Source: Maricaulis sp036231565
GTDB taxonomy: Bacteria > Pseudomonadota > Alphaproteobacteria > Caulobacterales > Maricaulaceae
Assembly (NCBI GenBank): GCA_036231565.1
Contig: JAZAHA010000019.1
Span: 1-64,000, forward strand
Direction: 5' to 3'
DNA: 64,000 nt
Of this stretch, positions 26,440 through 36,255 are shown piece by piece. Numbering within the stretch: the first letter of the stretch is position 1; every line of letters begins with the position of its first letter. The position numbers and the translations under genes are program-made. The notes beneath the pieces are model-generated. The model searched no databases and had not been told where the DNA came from. It was given only the letters and a program-made list of their open reading frames with translations.

Positions 26440-27864
26440 ATGATCCCGATCCATGCATATGAAGGCCGCCGTGTCGCTGTGTTCGGATTGGGGCGCACAG
26501 GCATAGCCACGGCCAAGGCCCTCGCCGCAGGCGGCGCAGACGTATCCTGCTGGGATGACAGCGAGGCTGCGCGCGATCGCGCCGTGGCCGCCGGCCTGCA
26601 GCCGGACGATCTCAACCGGCGCGACTGGGGCGATATTGCCGCGTTGGTCCTGTCGCCGGGCATCCCGCTGACCCATCCCAAACCGCACCGCATGGTGGAA
26701 CTGGCCAACAGTGTCGGCGCGCCGGTGATCGGCGATATCGAACTGTTCGCCCTGGCGCTTCGCGATGTGCCGGAAAAGCGCCGGCCGAAAGTGATCGGCA
26801 TCACCGGCACCAACGGCAAGTCGACCACGACCGCACTGATCGGCCATATCCTGCGCGAAACCGGCCGCAAGACCGTTGTCGGCGGCAATATCGGCGATGC
26901 CATCCTGGCGCAGGATCCGCCCAGCCCGGGCCTGCACTATGTGCTGGAACTGTCCTCCTACCAGATCGATTTGACCCACTCGCTCGCCTGCGACGTCGCG
27001 GTGCTGCTCAACATCACGCCGGATCACATCGACCGGCATGGCGATTTCGACGGCTATTTCCGCGCCAAGCAGCGCCTGTTCGAAATGCAGGCGCCGTCGG
27101 GCCAGGCCGTGATCGGCATCGACGACAACGACACCGCCGCCTTCTTCTCCCGCCTGCGGCAGTCCCGGCGCGAGGAACAGGTCGTTCCGATCTCGTCGGG
27201 CCGCGTGTTTGCGCGCGGCGTCTATGCGCTGGGCGACCGGGTCTATGATGCGCTGGATACCGCCTCGCATCCGGCGGTCGATCTGAAACGGGCACCGGCC
27301 CTGCCGGGGCGCCATAATGCCCAGAATGTCGCGGCCGCGCTGGCGGCCGTCCGGCTTCTGGGCGTGTCGGCCCGCGCTGCAGCCGAGGCGATCTACACCT
27401 TTCCCGGCCTGCCGCACCGCCAGGAAAGCGTTGCGACCCTGCGCGGCATCCGCTTCGTCAATGACAGCAAGGCAACCAATGCCGAAGCCGCCATCCAGGC
27501 GCTCACCTGCTATGACAGCATCCGCTGGATCGTCGGCGGACGGGCCAAGGAAGGCGGGCTGAAAGCGGCCATGGGCGCTGCCGGACGCATCGCCCGGGCC
27601 TATCTGATCGGCGAGGCGGAGGACCGGTTCGCCGGTGAACTCGACGGCCACATCCCGTTCACGCGCTGCGGCACGCTGGAAGCTGCCGTGGCGGCTGCGG
27701 CCCGCGACGCCTGGGCAGAAGGACGGCCCGGCGAGGTGGTGCTGCTGTCACCAGCCGCAGCCTCCTTTGACCAGTTCACCTCCTACGAAGCGCGTGGCGA
27801 TGCCTTCCGCACGATCGTTGCCGGACTGACCGTGCCGGACGATGTTGCGGAGCCTGTCTCGTGA
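26440..27864 (+). CDS. murD: UDP-MurNAc-L-alanine:D-glutamate ligase MurD
   Basis: Mur ligase of 474 residues that adds D-glutamate. An N-terminal Rossmann fold (VFGLGRTGIATAKAL) is followed by the ATP loop GTNGKST (123-129), NITPDHIDRHGDF and the C-terminal VNDSKATNAEA. The ATG at 26440 is 9 bases after mraY. The end overlaps the GTG start of ftsW by 4 bases. Confidence 0.97.
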   Translation: MIPIHAYEGRRVAVFGLGRTGIATAKALAAGGADVSCWDDSEAARDRAVAAGLQPDDLNRRDWGDIAALVLSPGIPLTHPKPHRMVELANSVGAPVIGDIELFALALRDVPEKRRPKVIGITGTNGKSTTTALIGHILRETGRKTVVGGNIGDAILAQDPPSPGLHYVLELSSYQIDLTHSLACDVAVLLNITPDHIDRHGDFDGYFRAKQRLFEMQAPSGQAVIGIDDNDTAAFFSRLRQSRREEQVVPISSGRVFARGVYALGDRVYDALDTASHPAVDLKRAPALPGRHNAQNVAAALAAVRLLGVSARAAAEAIYTFPGLPHRQESVATLRGIRFVNDSKATNAEAAIQALTCYDSIRWIVGGRAKEGGLKAAMGAAGRIARAYLIGEAEDRFAGELDGHIPFTRCGTLEAAVAAAARDAWAEGRPGEVVLLSPAAASFDQFTSYEARGDAFRTIVAGLTVPDDVAEPVS

Positions 27865-28988
27865 TCCAGGACATTTCCCGGGGATTGGGGACCTGGTGGC
27901 GCGGGGTCGACCGGACGCTGCTGGTCGTGGTCATCGCGCTCATTGTGATCGGCCTGATCCTGTCCATGGCCGCCAGCCCGGCCATCGCCGGGCGGATCGG
28001 CATCGACGATCCCTTCCACTTCTTCTATCGCCAGAGCGTGTTTGCAGTGATCGGCCTTGTCGGCATGCTGGGCGTATCGGCGCTCAATCCCAAGGGCGCA
28101 CGCCGGCTGGCCGTGATCGCGCTGGGCTGTTCGCTGCTCCTGATGGTGGCGACGCTCTTCATCGGCAATGAGGTGAAGGGCGCGACCCGCTGGATCCGCG
28201 TCGGCCCGCTTTCCCTGCAGGCGTCCGAGTTTCTCAAGCCGGCGCTGATCGTCACGGCCGCCTGGCTGTTTGCCGAGGAAAAGCGCGGCGCGCCGATCCC
28301 GGGCCGGGCGATCGCCTTCGGCATCTATATCGTGTCCATCGGCCTTCTGATGGCGCAGCCGGATTTCGGCCAGACCGTGCTCTTGACCCTGTGTTTCGGC
28401 GGCGTCTTCTTTGCCTCCGGCCTGTCCTGGCTGTGGGTGTCGGTTCTGGGCGGGCTGGCGGCGACCGGCTCGACGCTGGCCTATTTCACCTTCCCGCACG
28501 TCGCCAGCCGGGTCGACCGCTTCATGAATCCGGAGAGCGGCGACACCTACCAGATCGACCAGGCCATCGAGGCGATCTCGCGCGGCGGGATCGCCGGCGC
28601 CGGGCCGGGCGAGGGGGAGGTGAAGAACTTCCTGCCCGACGCTCATGCCGACTTCATCTTCGCCGTGGCGGCGGAGGAATTCGGGCTGATGGCCTCGCTT
28701 GCCATCATCGGCCTGTTCGCGATCCTGGTGGCGCGCGCCTGGACCCAGGCGATGCGGCTGCAGGACAATTTCGCCCAGCTGGCGGTCGCCGGGCTGGCGC
28801 TGCAATTCGCGCTGCAGGCGCTCGTCAACATCGGCGTGAACTTGAACCTCATCCCGCCCAAGGGCATGACTTTGCCCTTCGTATCCTACGGAGGGTCCTC
28901 CATGCTTGCGCTCGCCTTCGGGGCCGGCCTCCTTCTGGCTTTCACCCGCCGCCGTCCCGGCGCCTATTCATTGCGGCATTCGGCATGA
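27861..28988 (+). CDS. ftsW: Peptidoglycan glycosyltransferase FtsW
   Basis: SEDS-family polymerase of 375 residues with about ten membrane helices, acting with FtsI at the septum to polymerise lipid II. Conserved SEDS stretches include GATRWIRVGPLSLQASEFLK, QPDFGQT, GEGEVKNFLPDAHADFIFAV and LPFVSYGGSSM. The start is GTG at 27861, overlapping murD (GTGA). It ends with an ATGA overlap into murG. Confidence 0.96.
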   Translation: MIQDISRGLGTWWRGVDRTLLVVVIALIVIGLILSMAASPAIAGRIGIDDPFHFFYRQSVFAVIGLVGMLGVSALNPKGARRLAVIALGCSLLLMVATLFIGNEVKGATRWIRVGPLSLQASEFLKPALIVTAAWLFAEEKRGAPIPGRAIAFGIYIVSIGLLMAQPDFGQTVLLTLCFGGVFFASGLSWLWVSVLGGLAATGSTLAYFTFPHVASRVDRFMNPESGDTYQIDQAIEAISRGGIAGAGPGEGEVKNFLPDAHADFIFAVAAEEFGLMASLAIIGLFAILVARAWTQAMRLQDNFAQLAVAGLALQFALQALVNIGVNLNLIPPKGMTLPFVSYGGSSMLALAFGAGLLLAFTRRRPGAYSLRHSA

Positions 28989-30091
28989 CGCCGCGCCGTT
29001 GCCTGATTGCCGCCGGCGGGACCGGGGGTCACATCTTTCCGGCGCGCGCCGCGGCCGATGCGCTGATCGCGCGCGGCTGGCAGGTGCGGCTCGTCACGGA
29101 TACGCGCGGCCTGCGCCATGCGGCGGATTTTCCGGCTGTTGCCGTCGACGAGATCCATGCCGCCAGCCCGTCGACGAAAAACCCGGTCAAACTGGCCAGG
29201 GCGGCGGTTGAGCTGACCCAGGGCCTGGCCCAGACGCGCGGCATCGTGCAGCGCTGGAAGCCGGACGTGGTCGCCGGCTTTGGCGGCTATCCTGCCTTTC
29301 CCGCGCTTGGCGTGGCGCGGTCGATGCGCATCCCCTTCGCCATTCACGAACAGAATGCGGTGCTGGGCCGGGTCAATCGCATGTTTGCGGCCCGCGCCGG
29401 CTTTGTCGCCTCCGGCTTCGAGCGCCTGGACCGGCTGCCGGAGAAGGCGCGCAAGCGTCACATCCTCACCGGCAACCCGCTGCGCACACCCATCGTCGAG
29501 GCACGGGCGGCCGGTTATCCGGCGCTGACGGAGGAGGGGCGGATCAACCTGCTCGTTCTCGGCGGATCGCTGGGTGCCCGCATCCTGTCGGAAACCGTGC
29601 CGGCGGCGGTGGCAAAACTCCCGGAAAAGCTGCGATCTCGCCTTGATGTCGTCCAACAGACCCGTGAGGAATCCCTCCCCATGGCCCGCGAGACCTATGC
29701 CCAAGCCGGCGTCAACGCCATTTGCGAACCCTTCTTCGAGGATGTCGGCGCGCTTTATGCCGCCAGCCATCTCGTAATCGGCCGCTCCGGCGCGTCCACC
29801 GTGTCGGAAGTGGCCGGTGTGGGACGTCCCGCGATCTTCTGTCCGCTTGCCATCGCAACCGACGACCACCAGGCCGCCAATGCCGACGGGCTGGTCCAGG
29901 CCGTCGCCGCTGACATGCTGCGCGAAGCCGACTTCACGGCCGATCGCGTCGCCAAACTTCTTGAAACCCGCCTTTCCAACCCCGAAGACCTGGCCGAACG
30001 GGCCGCCGCAGCCCGCACGCTGGGCCGGCCCGACGCCGCGGAAACGCTGGCGAAATCGATCGACGGCCTGGTGCGAGGAGCGCTCGTATGA
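28985..30091 (+). CDS. murG: UDP-GlcNAc:lipid I GlcNAc transferase MurG
   Basis: GT-B glycosyltransferase of 368 residues that converts lipid I to lipid II at the inner membrane face. Family loops are AAGGTGGHIFPARA near the N-terminus, GFGGYPAFPAL, HEQNAVLGRVNR, LVLGGSLGARILSE and the UDP-GlcNAc contact region GRSGASTVSE. The ATG at 28985 overlaps ftsW by 4 bases; the longer upstream frame lies in ftsW. Coupled to murC by ATGA. Confidence 0.97.
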   Translation: MTPRRCLIAAGGTGGHIFPARAAADALIARGWQVRLVTDTRGLRHAADFPAVAVDEIHAASPSTKNPVKLARAAVELTQGLAQTRGIVQRWKPDVVAGFGGYPAFPALGVARSMRIPFAIHEQNAVLGRVNRMFAARAGFVASGFERLDRLPEKARKRHILTGNPLRTPIVEARAAGYPALTEEGRINLLVLGGSLGARILSETVPAAVAKLPEKLRSRLDVVQQTREESLPMARETYAQAGVNAICEPFFEDVGALYAASHLVIGRSGASTVSEVAGVGRPAIFCPLAIATDDHQAANADGLVQAVAADMLREADFTADRVAKLLETRLSNPEDLAERAAAARTLGRPDAAETLAKSIDGLVRGALV

Positions 30092-31494
30092 AATTTGCCG
30101 CCCTGCCTTTCCCTGTCGGCCCTGTCCATTTCGTCGGTATCGGCGGCATCGGCATGAGCGGCATTGCCGAGGTCATGCTGAATCTCGGCTATCAGGTGCA
30201 GGGATCGGACATCCGCGCCAACCCGAATGTCGAGCGGCTGGAAGGCCTCGGCGCCCGGGTCGCGATCGGTCATGCGGGCGAAAATGTCGAAGGCGCGGGC
30301 GCCATCGTCGTCTCCTCCGCGATCAAGCCGGACAATCCCGAACTCGTCGCGGCGCGGGCCAGGAAAATCCCCGTCGTGCGCCGGGCCGAAATGCTGGCCG
30401 AACTGATGCGGTTGAAGTTCGCCGTCGCCGTCGGCGGCACACACGGCAAGACCACGACCACCTCGCTGGTCTCGGTGCTGATGGATGCGGCGGGCGTCGA
30501 TCCGACCGTGATCAACGGCGGCATCATCTCGGCCTATGGCTCGAACGCCAAGATGGGGCTGGGCGACTGGATGGCGGTCGAGGCCGATGAAAGCGACGGC
30601 TCCTTCCTGAAACTGCGGTCGACGGTGGCCATCGTCACCAATATCGATCCGGAGCATATGGAGCATTACGGCAGTTTCGACGCGCTGCGGCAGGCCTTCT
30701 TCCGCTTTGTCGAGAACCTGCCCTTCTACGGTTTCGCCGTGCTGTGCACCGATCATCCCGAAGTGCAGTCGCTGGCCAGCCGGATCGAGGACCGCCGCGT
30801 CATCACCTATGGCAAGAACCCGCAGGCCGATGCGCGTCTGGAAAACCTGCGTATGGAGCCGTCCGGTTCGACCTTCGACGTCACCTTCCGCCTGCGCGAC
30901 CAGGCGCCGGAGACCTGGCGCGATATCGTTCTGCCGATGATGGGCGAGCACAATGTGCTCAATGCCGTCGCGGCCCTGGCAACGGCGCGCGAGCTCGGTC
31001 TTACCGAAGAAGCGGCCAAGGGTGCTCTGAAGGGCTTTGGCGGGGTGAAGCGGCGCTTCACGCAGACCGGCAGCTGGAAAGGCGCGACCATTATCGACGA
31101 TTACGGCCACCACCCGGTCGAGATCGCGGCCGTGCTGAGCGCTGCGCGCCAGGCCGCGACCGGCAAGGTGATCGCCGTGATGCAGCCGCACCGCTATTCG
31201 CGCCTGCACGATCTGTTCGAGGATTTCTCGACCTGTTTCAACGATGCCGACAGCGTGCTGGTCGCCCCGGTCTATACCGCCGGCGAGGACCCGATCGAGG
31301 GGGCCGACCGCGACCATCTCGTCGCCAGCCTGACTGCGCACGGCCATCGCGACGCCCTGGCCATCACCCGCGACAGTGTTGCCGCCGAAGTCGCCAAACG
31401 GGCCGGGAAGGGCGATGTCGTCGTCTGCCTCGGCGCCGGCGACATCACGCAATGGGCCTACGCGCTTCCGGGCGAGCTGGAGGCGTTGGGGTGA
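30088..31494 (+). CDS. murC: UDP-MurNAc:L-alanine ligase MurC
   Basis: Mur ligase of 468 residues that starts the stem peptide by adding L-alanine. The N-terminal nucleotide loop is FVGIGGIGMSGIAE and the ATP loop GGTHGKTTT (116-124). The ligase motifs EADESDGSFL and IIDDYGHHPVEI are intact. Both ends overlap neighbours by 4 bases (murG ATGA, murB GTGA). Confidence 0.97.
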   Translation: MKFAALPFPVGPVHFVGIGGIGMSGIAEVMLNLGYQVQGSDIRANPNVERLEGLGARVAIGHAGENVEGAGAIVVSSAIKPDNPELVAARARKIPVVRRAEMLAELMRLKFAVAVGGTHGKTTTTSLVSVLMDAAGVDPTVINGGIISAYGSNAKMGLGDWMAVEADESDGSFLKLRSTVAIVTNIDPEHMEHYGSFDALRQAFFRFVENLPFYGFAVLCTDHPEVQSLASRIEDRRVITYGKNPQADARLENLRMEPSGSTFDVTFRLRDQAPETWRDIVLPMMGEHNVLNAVAALATARELGLTEEAAKGALKGFGGVKRRFTQTGSWKGATIIDDYGHHPVEIAAVLSAARQAATGKVIAVMQPHRYSRLHDLFEDFSTCFNDADSVLVAPVYTAGEDPIEGADRDHLVASLTAHGHRDALAITRDSVAAEVAKRAGKGDVVVCLGAGDITQWAYALPGELEALG

Positions 31495-32423
31495 GCCTTC
31501 TCGCCCAGCTCCCGCCCGTTCGCGGCAAATATATCGAGCAGGCGCCGCTCAGGGATATCACCTGGCTGCGCGTCGGCGGTCCGGCGGATGTGCTTTACCT
31601 GCCGGCCGACGAGGCCGATCTGGCGCGCTTCCTGGCCGAGACACCGGACGAGATCCCGGTTCATGTCCTGGGGGCCGGATCGAACACGCTGGTGCGCGAT
31701 GGCGGTGTGCCGGGCGTGGTGATCCGGCTCGGTCCGCCCTTCGCGAAGACGGAAACTCTCGATGGCAATCGCCTGCGGGCCGGCGCCGGTGCGCTGGATC
31801 GCATGGTGGCAAAGGCCGCGGCGAAGGCAGGCCTGGCGGGTATGGAATACCTGATCGGTGTGCCCGGCACGATCGGCGGCGCGCTGCGCATGAATGCCGG
31901 CTGTTATGACCAGGAAACCGCCGATGTGATCGTCGAGGCCGTGGCGCTGGACCGGTCCGGGCGGCGTATCATCGCCTCACCGGACGAGCTGGCTTACAGC
32001 TATCGTCATTGCGAGGCGCCGGAGGACTGGATCTTCACTGACGCGGTCTTCCAGGGCACGCCGGACGAGCCGGCCGCGATCGAGGCGCGCATGGACGGGA
32101 TTACGGCCCGCCGCGAACAGACCCAGCCGATCCGCGAAAAGACATCCGGTTCTACCTTCGCCAATCCCGACCCGCCCGGCACGCCGGACCAGCGCAAGTC
32201 CTGGCAGTTGATCGACAGTGTCGGCGGCCGCGGCTTCGCGGTCGGCGGCGCACGGTTTTCCGAACAGCACTGCAATTTCCTGATCAATGACGGTTCCGCC
32301 TCGGCGGCCGATCTGGAAGAGGTAGGCGAGACGATCCGTGCCCGCATCCGCGAGACCCACGGGATCGACCTGCGCTGGGAAGTGCGGCGCATCGGCAAGA
32401 GCCAGGAGGAACAATCCAGATGA
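31491..32423 (+). CDS. murB: UDP-N-acetylenolpyruvoylglucosamine reductase MurB
   Basis: FAD enzyme of 310 residues that reduces UDP-GlcNAc-enolpyruvate to UDP-MurNAc with NADPH. FAD-site residues are seen in LRVGGPADVLYLP, LGAGSNTLVRDGG and GVPGTIGGALRMNAGCY. The catalytic serine lies in SGSTFANP. The size and the region between SYRHCEAPE and the C-terminus fit type IIa/alphaproteobacterial MurB. The start is GTG at 31491 over the murC stop. Confidence 0.95.
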   Translation: MSLLAQLPPVRGKYIEQAPLRDITWLRVGGPADVLYLPADEADLARFLAETPDEIPVHVLGAGSNTLVRDGGVPGVVIRLGPPFAKTETLDGNRLRAGAGALDRMVAKAAAKAGLAGMEYLIGVPGTIGGALRMNAGCYDQETADVIVEAVALDRSGRRIIASPDELAYSYRHCEAPEDWIFTDAVFQGTPDEPAAIEARMDGITARREQTQPIREKTSGSTFANPDPPGTPDQRKSWQLIDSVGGRGFAVGGARFSEQHCNFLINDGSASAADLEEVGETIRARIRETHGIDLRWEVRRIGKSQEEQSR

Positions 32424-33016
32424 CCCAGGATTTCATCACGGCCATCGAGCCGATCCGCAACCAGTATGTGAACGGTTATGCGACCTGGCTGGCCGACAAG
32501 GCCAGGGCCTATCCCCAGGGCGCCGGCGAATATCTGTTCGAGATCCAGGCGCAGACCAATTTCGCGCGCAAGCTTTGCCGCGTCGATTTCGTCTCGGCAC
32601 CGGGCGATAACGCACCGCCGCATGAATACAGCCTCAAATCCATGCTCGGCTTCCCGCCGATGTCCGACCGGATCGACGGTGTCGAGGTCCAGCTCAATCC
32701 TTTCCGCTGGGACAGCGCGGTGGTCGAGATCCCCGGCGCGATCTGGGACCGCGACAAGGTGATCGAGTGGTTCAATCGCTGGTTCGGCTTCAACGGAAAG
32801 ACGCCGTGGGTCACCGTACGCAACAAGCCGAGCGGCGTGCTGCACATCTGTGCCTGGGTCGAGCCGGGCATGCTGCGGATCGATTTCGGGTCTGCACCGG
32901 CCGAGGCCCTGGCCGAACTCATCCCGATCGCCCGTGACAGCGGCGCGCAGGTGATGTCCATCCGCGATGCGAGCCAGATGGCTGCCCGGCCCGATGCCGG
33001 CCATGTGATAGGCTAG
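32420..33016 (+). CDS. Conserved-looking protein of unknown function inside the dcw cluster
   Basis: Protein of 198 residues between murB and ddl, joined to murB by a 4-base overlap and separated from ddl by only 3 bases, so it must be translated with cell-wall genes. It has no signal peptide or membrane segment. Composition is mixed alpha/beta with many tryptophans and aromatic residues (NPFRWDSAVVEIPGAIWDRD, EWFNRWFGFNGKTPWVTVRN), which suggests a compact soluble domain. No family or catalytic motif is recognised. A role linked to precursor synthesis or division is only inferred from its place. Confidence 0.85.
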   Translation: MTQDFITAIEPIRNQYVNGYATWLADKARAYPQGAGEYLFEIQAQTNFARKLCRVDFVSAPGDNAPPHEYSLKSMLGFPPMSDRIDGVEVQLNPFRWDSAVVEIPGAIWDRDKVIEWFNRWFGFNGKTPWVTVRNKPSGVLHICAWVEPGMLRIDFGSAPAEALAELIPIARDSGAQVMSIRDASQMAARPDAGHVIG

Positions 33017-33019
33017 ACC

Positions 33020-33934
33020 ATGACGAAACGTATCGCCGTCCTGATGGGCGGCCTGTCTCCGGAACGCGATGTATCCCTGGTCTCAGGCGCGGCCTGTGCG
33101 AAGGGCCTGCGCGAGAAGGGCTATGACGTCGTCGAGATCGATGCGGGCCGCGATCTTTACCGCCAGCTGGAAGAGGCGGCGCCTGACATTGTCTTCAATG
33201 CGCTGCATGGCGAATGGGGCGAGGACGGGCTGGTGCAGGGCGTGCTGGAGCATTTCGGCAAGCCCTATACGCATTCCGGCGTGCTGGCTTCGGCGCTGGC
33301 CATGGACAAGCAGAAGGCCAAGGACGTGCTGCGCGCGGCCGGCATTCCCTGTCCGGAAGGCTTCATCGCCAACCGCTTCGAGGCGGCCAAGTCGCACGCC
33401 ATGAAGCCGCCCTATGTCGCCAAGCCGAATGCACAGGGCTCGTCGGTGGGCGTGCATATCGTGCTGGAAGGCGCCAACCGGCCGCCGGCGGAGCTGGGCT
33501 CGACTGCCTGGGCGCTGGGCGAGGAGGTGCTGATCGAGCGCTACATCCCCGGCCGCGAGCTGACCGTCGCCGTGATGGAAGACCGCGCGCTATGCGTCAC
33601 CGAAATCGTGCCGAAGACGACGTTCTATGACTACGACGCCAAGTATGCGGCGGGTGGCTCCGATCATATTTTACCCGCGCCGGTGCCTGCAGAAATTGCA
33701 GAACGGGCCTGCGAGCTGGCGCTGAAAGCCCACGCGGCCTTGGGATGCCGCGGTTTGACGCGATCGGATTTCCGTTACGATTCCGCTTCCGAAGAACCGC
33801 TATGGTTACTCGAAATTAACACCCAGCCGGGCATGACTCCGACATCTCTTGCGCCCGAACAGGCGCAGTATTGCGGGATCGCTTTTGGCGACCTCGTGCA
33901 ATGGATGGCGGAGAATGCGTCGTGTCGAAGGTGA
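33020..33934 (+). CDS. ddl: D-alanine-D-alanine ligase Ddl
   Basis: ATP-grasp ligase of 304 residues that makes the D-Ala-D-Ala used by MurF. It has VLMGGLSPERDVSLVSG at the N-terminus, HGEWGEDGLVQGVLE, the ATP-binding KPNAQGSSVGV, and the metal/phosphate site LLEINTQPGMTPTSLAPEQA. Size and motifs fit DdlB. It starts 3 bases after the unknown gene, and its end overlaps ftsQ by about 13 bases. Confidence 0.96.
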   Translation: MTKRIAVLMGGLSPERDVSLVSGAACAKGLREKGYDVVEIDAGRDLYRQLEEAAPDIVFNALHGEWGEDGLVQGVLEHFGKPYTHSGVLASALAMDKQKAKDVLRAAGIPCPEGFIANRFEAAKSHAMKPPYVAKPNAQGSSVGVHIVLEGANRPPAELGSTAWALGEEVLIERYIPGRELTVAVMEDRALCVTEIVPKTTFYDYDAKYAAGGSDHILPAPVPAEIAERACELALKAHAALGCRGLTRSDFRYDSASEEPLWLLEINTQPGMTPTSLAPEQAQYCGIAFGDLVQWMAENASCRR

Positions 33935-34830
33935 GGCGCGGCGGGTCGCGTAAGACGACCCGGCGCACGTCCCAACCCCGATCCGCCGCGGTGTCCGCAC
34001 CGCGGCGTTTGCGTAACTGGGCCGAGGCCCGGATCCGGGGTGTGAAATACCGTATGGCGAGGACAGCCCGTCTTGGCGGGCTGGCGGTGACAGGCCTGGT
34101 GGCGGTCACCGTCGGCGGACTTGCGCTCTTCGGTCAGCTCGACGACGCCGCCCTTGAAATCCGTGATCTTGCCGGTCATCGCCTGTCCGGCGTCGGCTTT
34201 GCCGTTCGCGCCGTCGATGTGACCGGCGCCAGCGGCGCCGATGCTCATGCCATCGTCCAGGCCAGCGAAGTCTACGACGGCCAGCCGATCTTCGCCGTTG
34301 ATCCCGACATTATCCGCCGTCGCGTCGAGGCGTTGCCGACCGTTCGCCGTGCGACCGTCGCGCGCCTGCTGCCGGACCGTATCGCGATCGTCGTGGAAAC
34401 ACGCGAGGCCTACGCGCTCTGGCAGGTCGATGGCGATCTGCGCGTGATCGACCGCCATGGCGTCGTGCTGGCCCATGCCGACCCGATGAACCCTCTGCCG
34501 CTGCCGCTCGTTGTCGCCGAAGGCGCCAATGAAGCCGTCGTGGAGATCGTTGAGGCCCTCGACAATTACCCTATCGTCCGCGACCGCGTCGTCGGGGCGG
34601 TGCGGGTCGGCGAGCGCCGCTGGAATCTGCGTCTGGACAGCGGTGCCGACGTGAAGCTGCCCGAAGGCGATGTCACAGCCTCGATCGCCATCCTGGCGCG
34701 GCTGCAGGCCGAGCGGGGCGTGTTGCGCCTGGCGGCAGAAAGTTTCGATCTGCGGGGCGAGGGCGATCTGATCGTCCGGGCCCGGCCGGACCGCGCACAG
34801 GCGGCGGGATTGCGGGAGCGTGAAGCGTGA
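33922..34830 (+). CDS. ftsQ: Cell division protein FtsQ
   Basis: Bitopic division protein of about 302 residues. A long basic N-terminus precedes one membrane helix (about residues 50-72, LGGLAVTGLVAVTVGGLALF). Next comes a POTRA domain (GVGFAVRAVDVTGASGADAH, VEALPTVRRATVARLLPDRI) and the FtsQ beta domain. FtsQ joins early and late divisome parts through FtsB/FtsL. GTG at 33922 has a GGAG site 10 bases upstream; GTG at 33931 would give a 4-base GTGA overlap with ddl and is the alternative. Confidence 0.93.
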   Translation: MSKVRRGGSRKTTRRTSQPRSAAVSAPRRLRNWAEARIRGVKYRMARTARLGGLAVTGLVAVTVGGLALFGQLDDAALEIRDLAGHRLSGVGFAVRAVDVTGASGADAHAIVQASEVYDGQPIFAVDPDIIRRRVEALPTVRRATVARLLPDRIAIVVETREAYALWQVDGDLRVIDRHGVVLAHADPMNPLPLPLVVAEGANEAVVEIVEALDNYPIVRDRVVGAVRVGERRWNLRLDSGADVKLPEGDVTASIAILARLQAERGVLRLAAESFDLRGEGDLIVRARPDRAQAAGLREREA

Positions 34831-36155
34831 GTGTGCTGGATTTCTTTCGGTCGCGTCAGGCGGATTCGGTAACCGGCGGCAAGGCCGCAGGCGGTGTTTG
34901 CGCCGCGCTGGATGTCGGCTCGTCCAAGATTGCCTGCTTCATCGCCCGCACCGACCAGACGGTCGCCGGCCCGCGTCCGCGTGTCGTCGGTGTCGGCCAC
35001 CAGTCCTCACGCGGTGTGCGCGCCGGCGCTGTCGTTGACATGGATGCTGCCGCCGAAGCGATCCGTGCCGCCGTCGAGCAGGCCGAACGCATGGCGTCCC
35101 AGGCCGTCAGCTCCGTCACCGTCACGCTGTCGTCCGGACAGCCGAGCTCGACACGTATCGCCGCGGAAATCGATCTGCCGCAGCGTGAGGTCACTGAACG
35201 CGAACTGCGCCGGCTGCTCGATGGCGCGCTGAGCGAGTTCGACGCCGAGGACCGGGTCGTGCTGCACGCCATCCCGCTGTCCTGGGCGGTTGACGATCAT
35301 CGCGGCATCCGCGACCCGCGCGGCATGTTCGGCCGCACGCTGGGTGTGGAAGTGCATGTGATCACGGCGGCCATCGGCCCGCTGCGCAATCTTCTGACCT
35401 GTGTCGAGCGCTGCCATTTCGACCTGCGCGGCGTGGTGGCCACGCCTTACGCCTCCGGTCTTTCCGCCCTGGCCGACGATGAAGTCCAGCTGGGTGCGAC
35501 CCTGATCGACATGGGTGCCGGCGCGACGACGGCGGCCGTGTTTGCCGAAGGCGCTCTCCTGCATATCGACGCGGTCCCCGTGGGCGGTTCGCATGTCACC
35601 TCCGACGTGGCGCGCGGCCTGTCGACGCCGCTGGCGGCGGCCGAGCGCCTCAAGACGCTCTATGGCTCGGCGCTGGACAGTCCGGAAGACGACCAGCAGA
35701 TGATCGAGGTGCCTTCGGTCTCCGGCGAGAACGGTGCGATGTACGACAGCGCTCCGCGTTCCCTGCTCAACTCCATCATCCGGCCGCGCCTGGAAGAGAC
35801 CTTCGAACTGATCCGTGACCGTCTGGATGCCGCGGGTGTGGGCAAGTCCTCCGGCCGCCGCCTGGTGCTGACCGGGGGTGGGGCCCAGATGCCCGGCGCC
35901 GGCGAGCTGGCGGCACGCGTGTTCGGCAAACAGGTCCGTATCGCCGGTCCGACGGGCGTGACGGGACTGGGCGATGCCGTATCGGGACCGGCCTTCTCCG
36001 CCGTTGCCGGTATCGTGCGTCGCGAGACACGCGGGGCGGCCGAGGCGATCTCCGGCCCGCCGCGCCTGGGTGGCTTTACCGTTGCCGCCCGCCGCAACCG
36101 CGCCGAAGCCGGTTCCGCCGGTTCGATGTGGCGCTGGTTCGCCGAGAGTTTCTGA
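34827..36155 (+). CDS. ftsA: Cell division protein FtsA
   Basis: Actin-like ATPase of 442 residues that tethers FtsZ to the membrane and recruits later divisome parts. The phosphate loops AALDVGSSKIACFIA and TLIDMGAGATTAAVF, and the adenosine motif VLTGGGAQMPGAGE, are intact. The C-terminal amphipathic helix (GSMWRWFAESF) is the usual membrane anchor. The start is GTG at 34827, overlapping the ftsQ stop, with GGGAG 9 bases upstream. A 182-base gap with its own control sites precedes ftsZ. Confidence 0.96.
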   Translation: MSVLDFFRSRQADSVTGGKAAGGVCAALDVGSSKIACFIARTDQTVAGPRPRVVGVGHQSSRGVRAGAVVDMDAAAEAIRAAVEQAERMASQAVSSVTVTLSSGQPSSTRIAAEIDLPQREVTERELRRLLDGALSEFDAEDRVVLHAIPLSWAVDDHRGIRDPRGMFGRTLGVEVHVITAAIGPLRNLLTCVERCHFDLRGVVATPYASGLSALADDEVQLGATLIDMGAGATTAAVFAEGALLHIDAVPVGGSHVTSDVARGLSTPLAAAERLKTLYGSALDSPEDDQQMIEVPSVSGENGAMYDSAPRSLLNSIIRPRLEETFELIRDRLDAAGVGKSSGRRLVLTGGGAQMPGAGELAARVFGKQVRIAGPTGVTGLGDAVSGPAFSAVAGIVRRETRGAAEAISGPPRLGGFTVAARRNRAEAGSAGSMWRWFAESF

Positions 36156-36255
36156 TCATCCTGACCGGAAAACAGCCGGTCTGCGGCCGCGCTGATACCC
36201 GGTACTGAAATATGATCTGTGAAGACCCGGCGTTTTTGCGGCGCGCCGCAGGAAC

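Noticed and set aside
25201..27651. 816-codon minus-strand frame across mraY and murD
   Set aside because: Fully antisense to known genes; composition rich in H, R, Q and D without any domain, as expected of a shadow frame.
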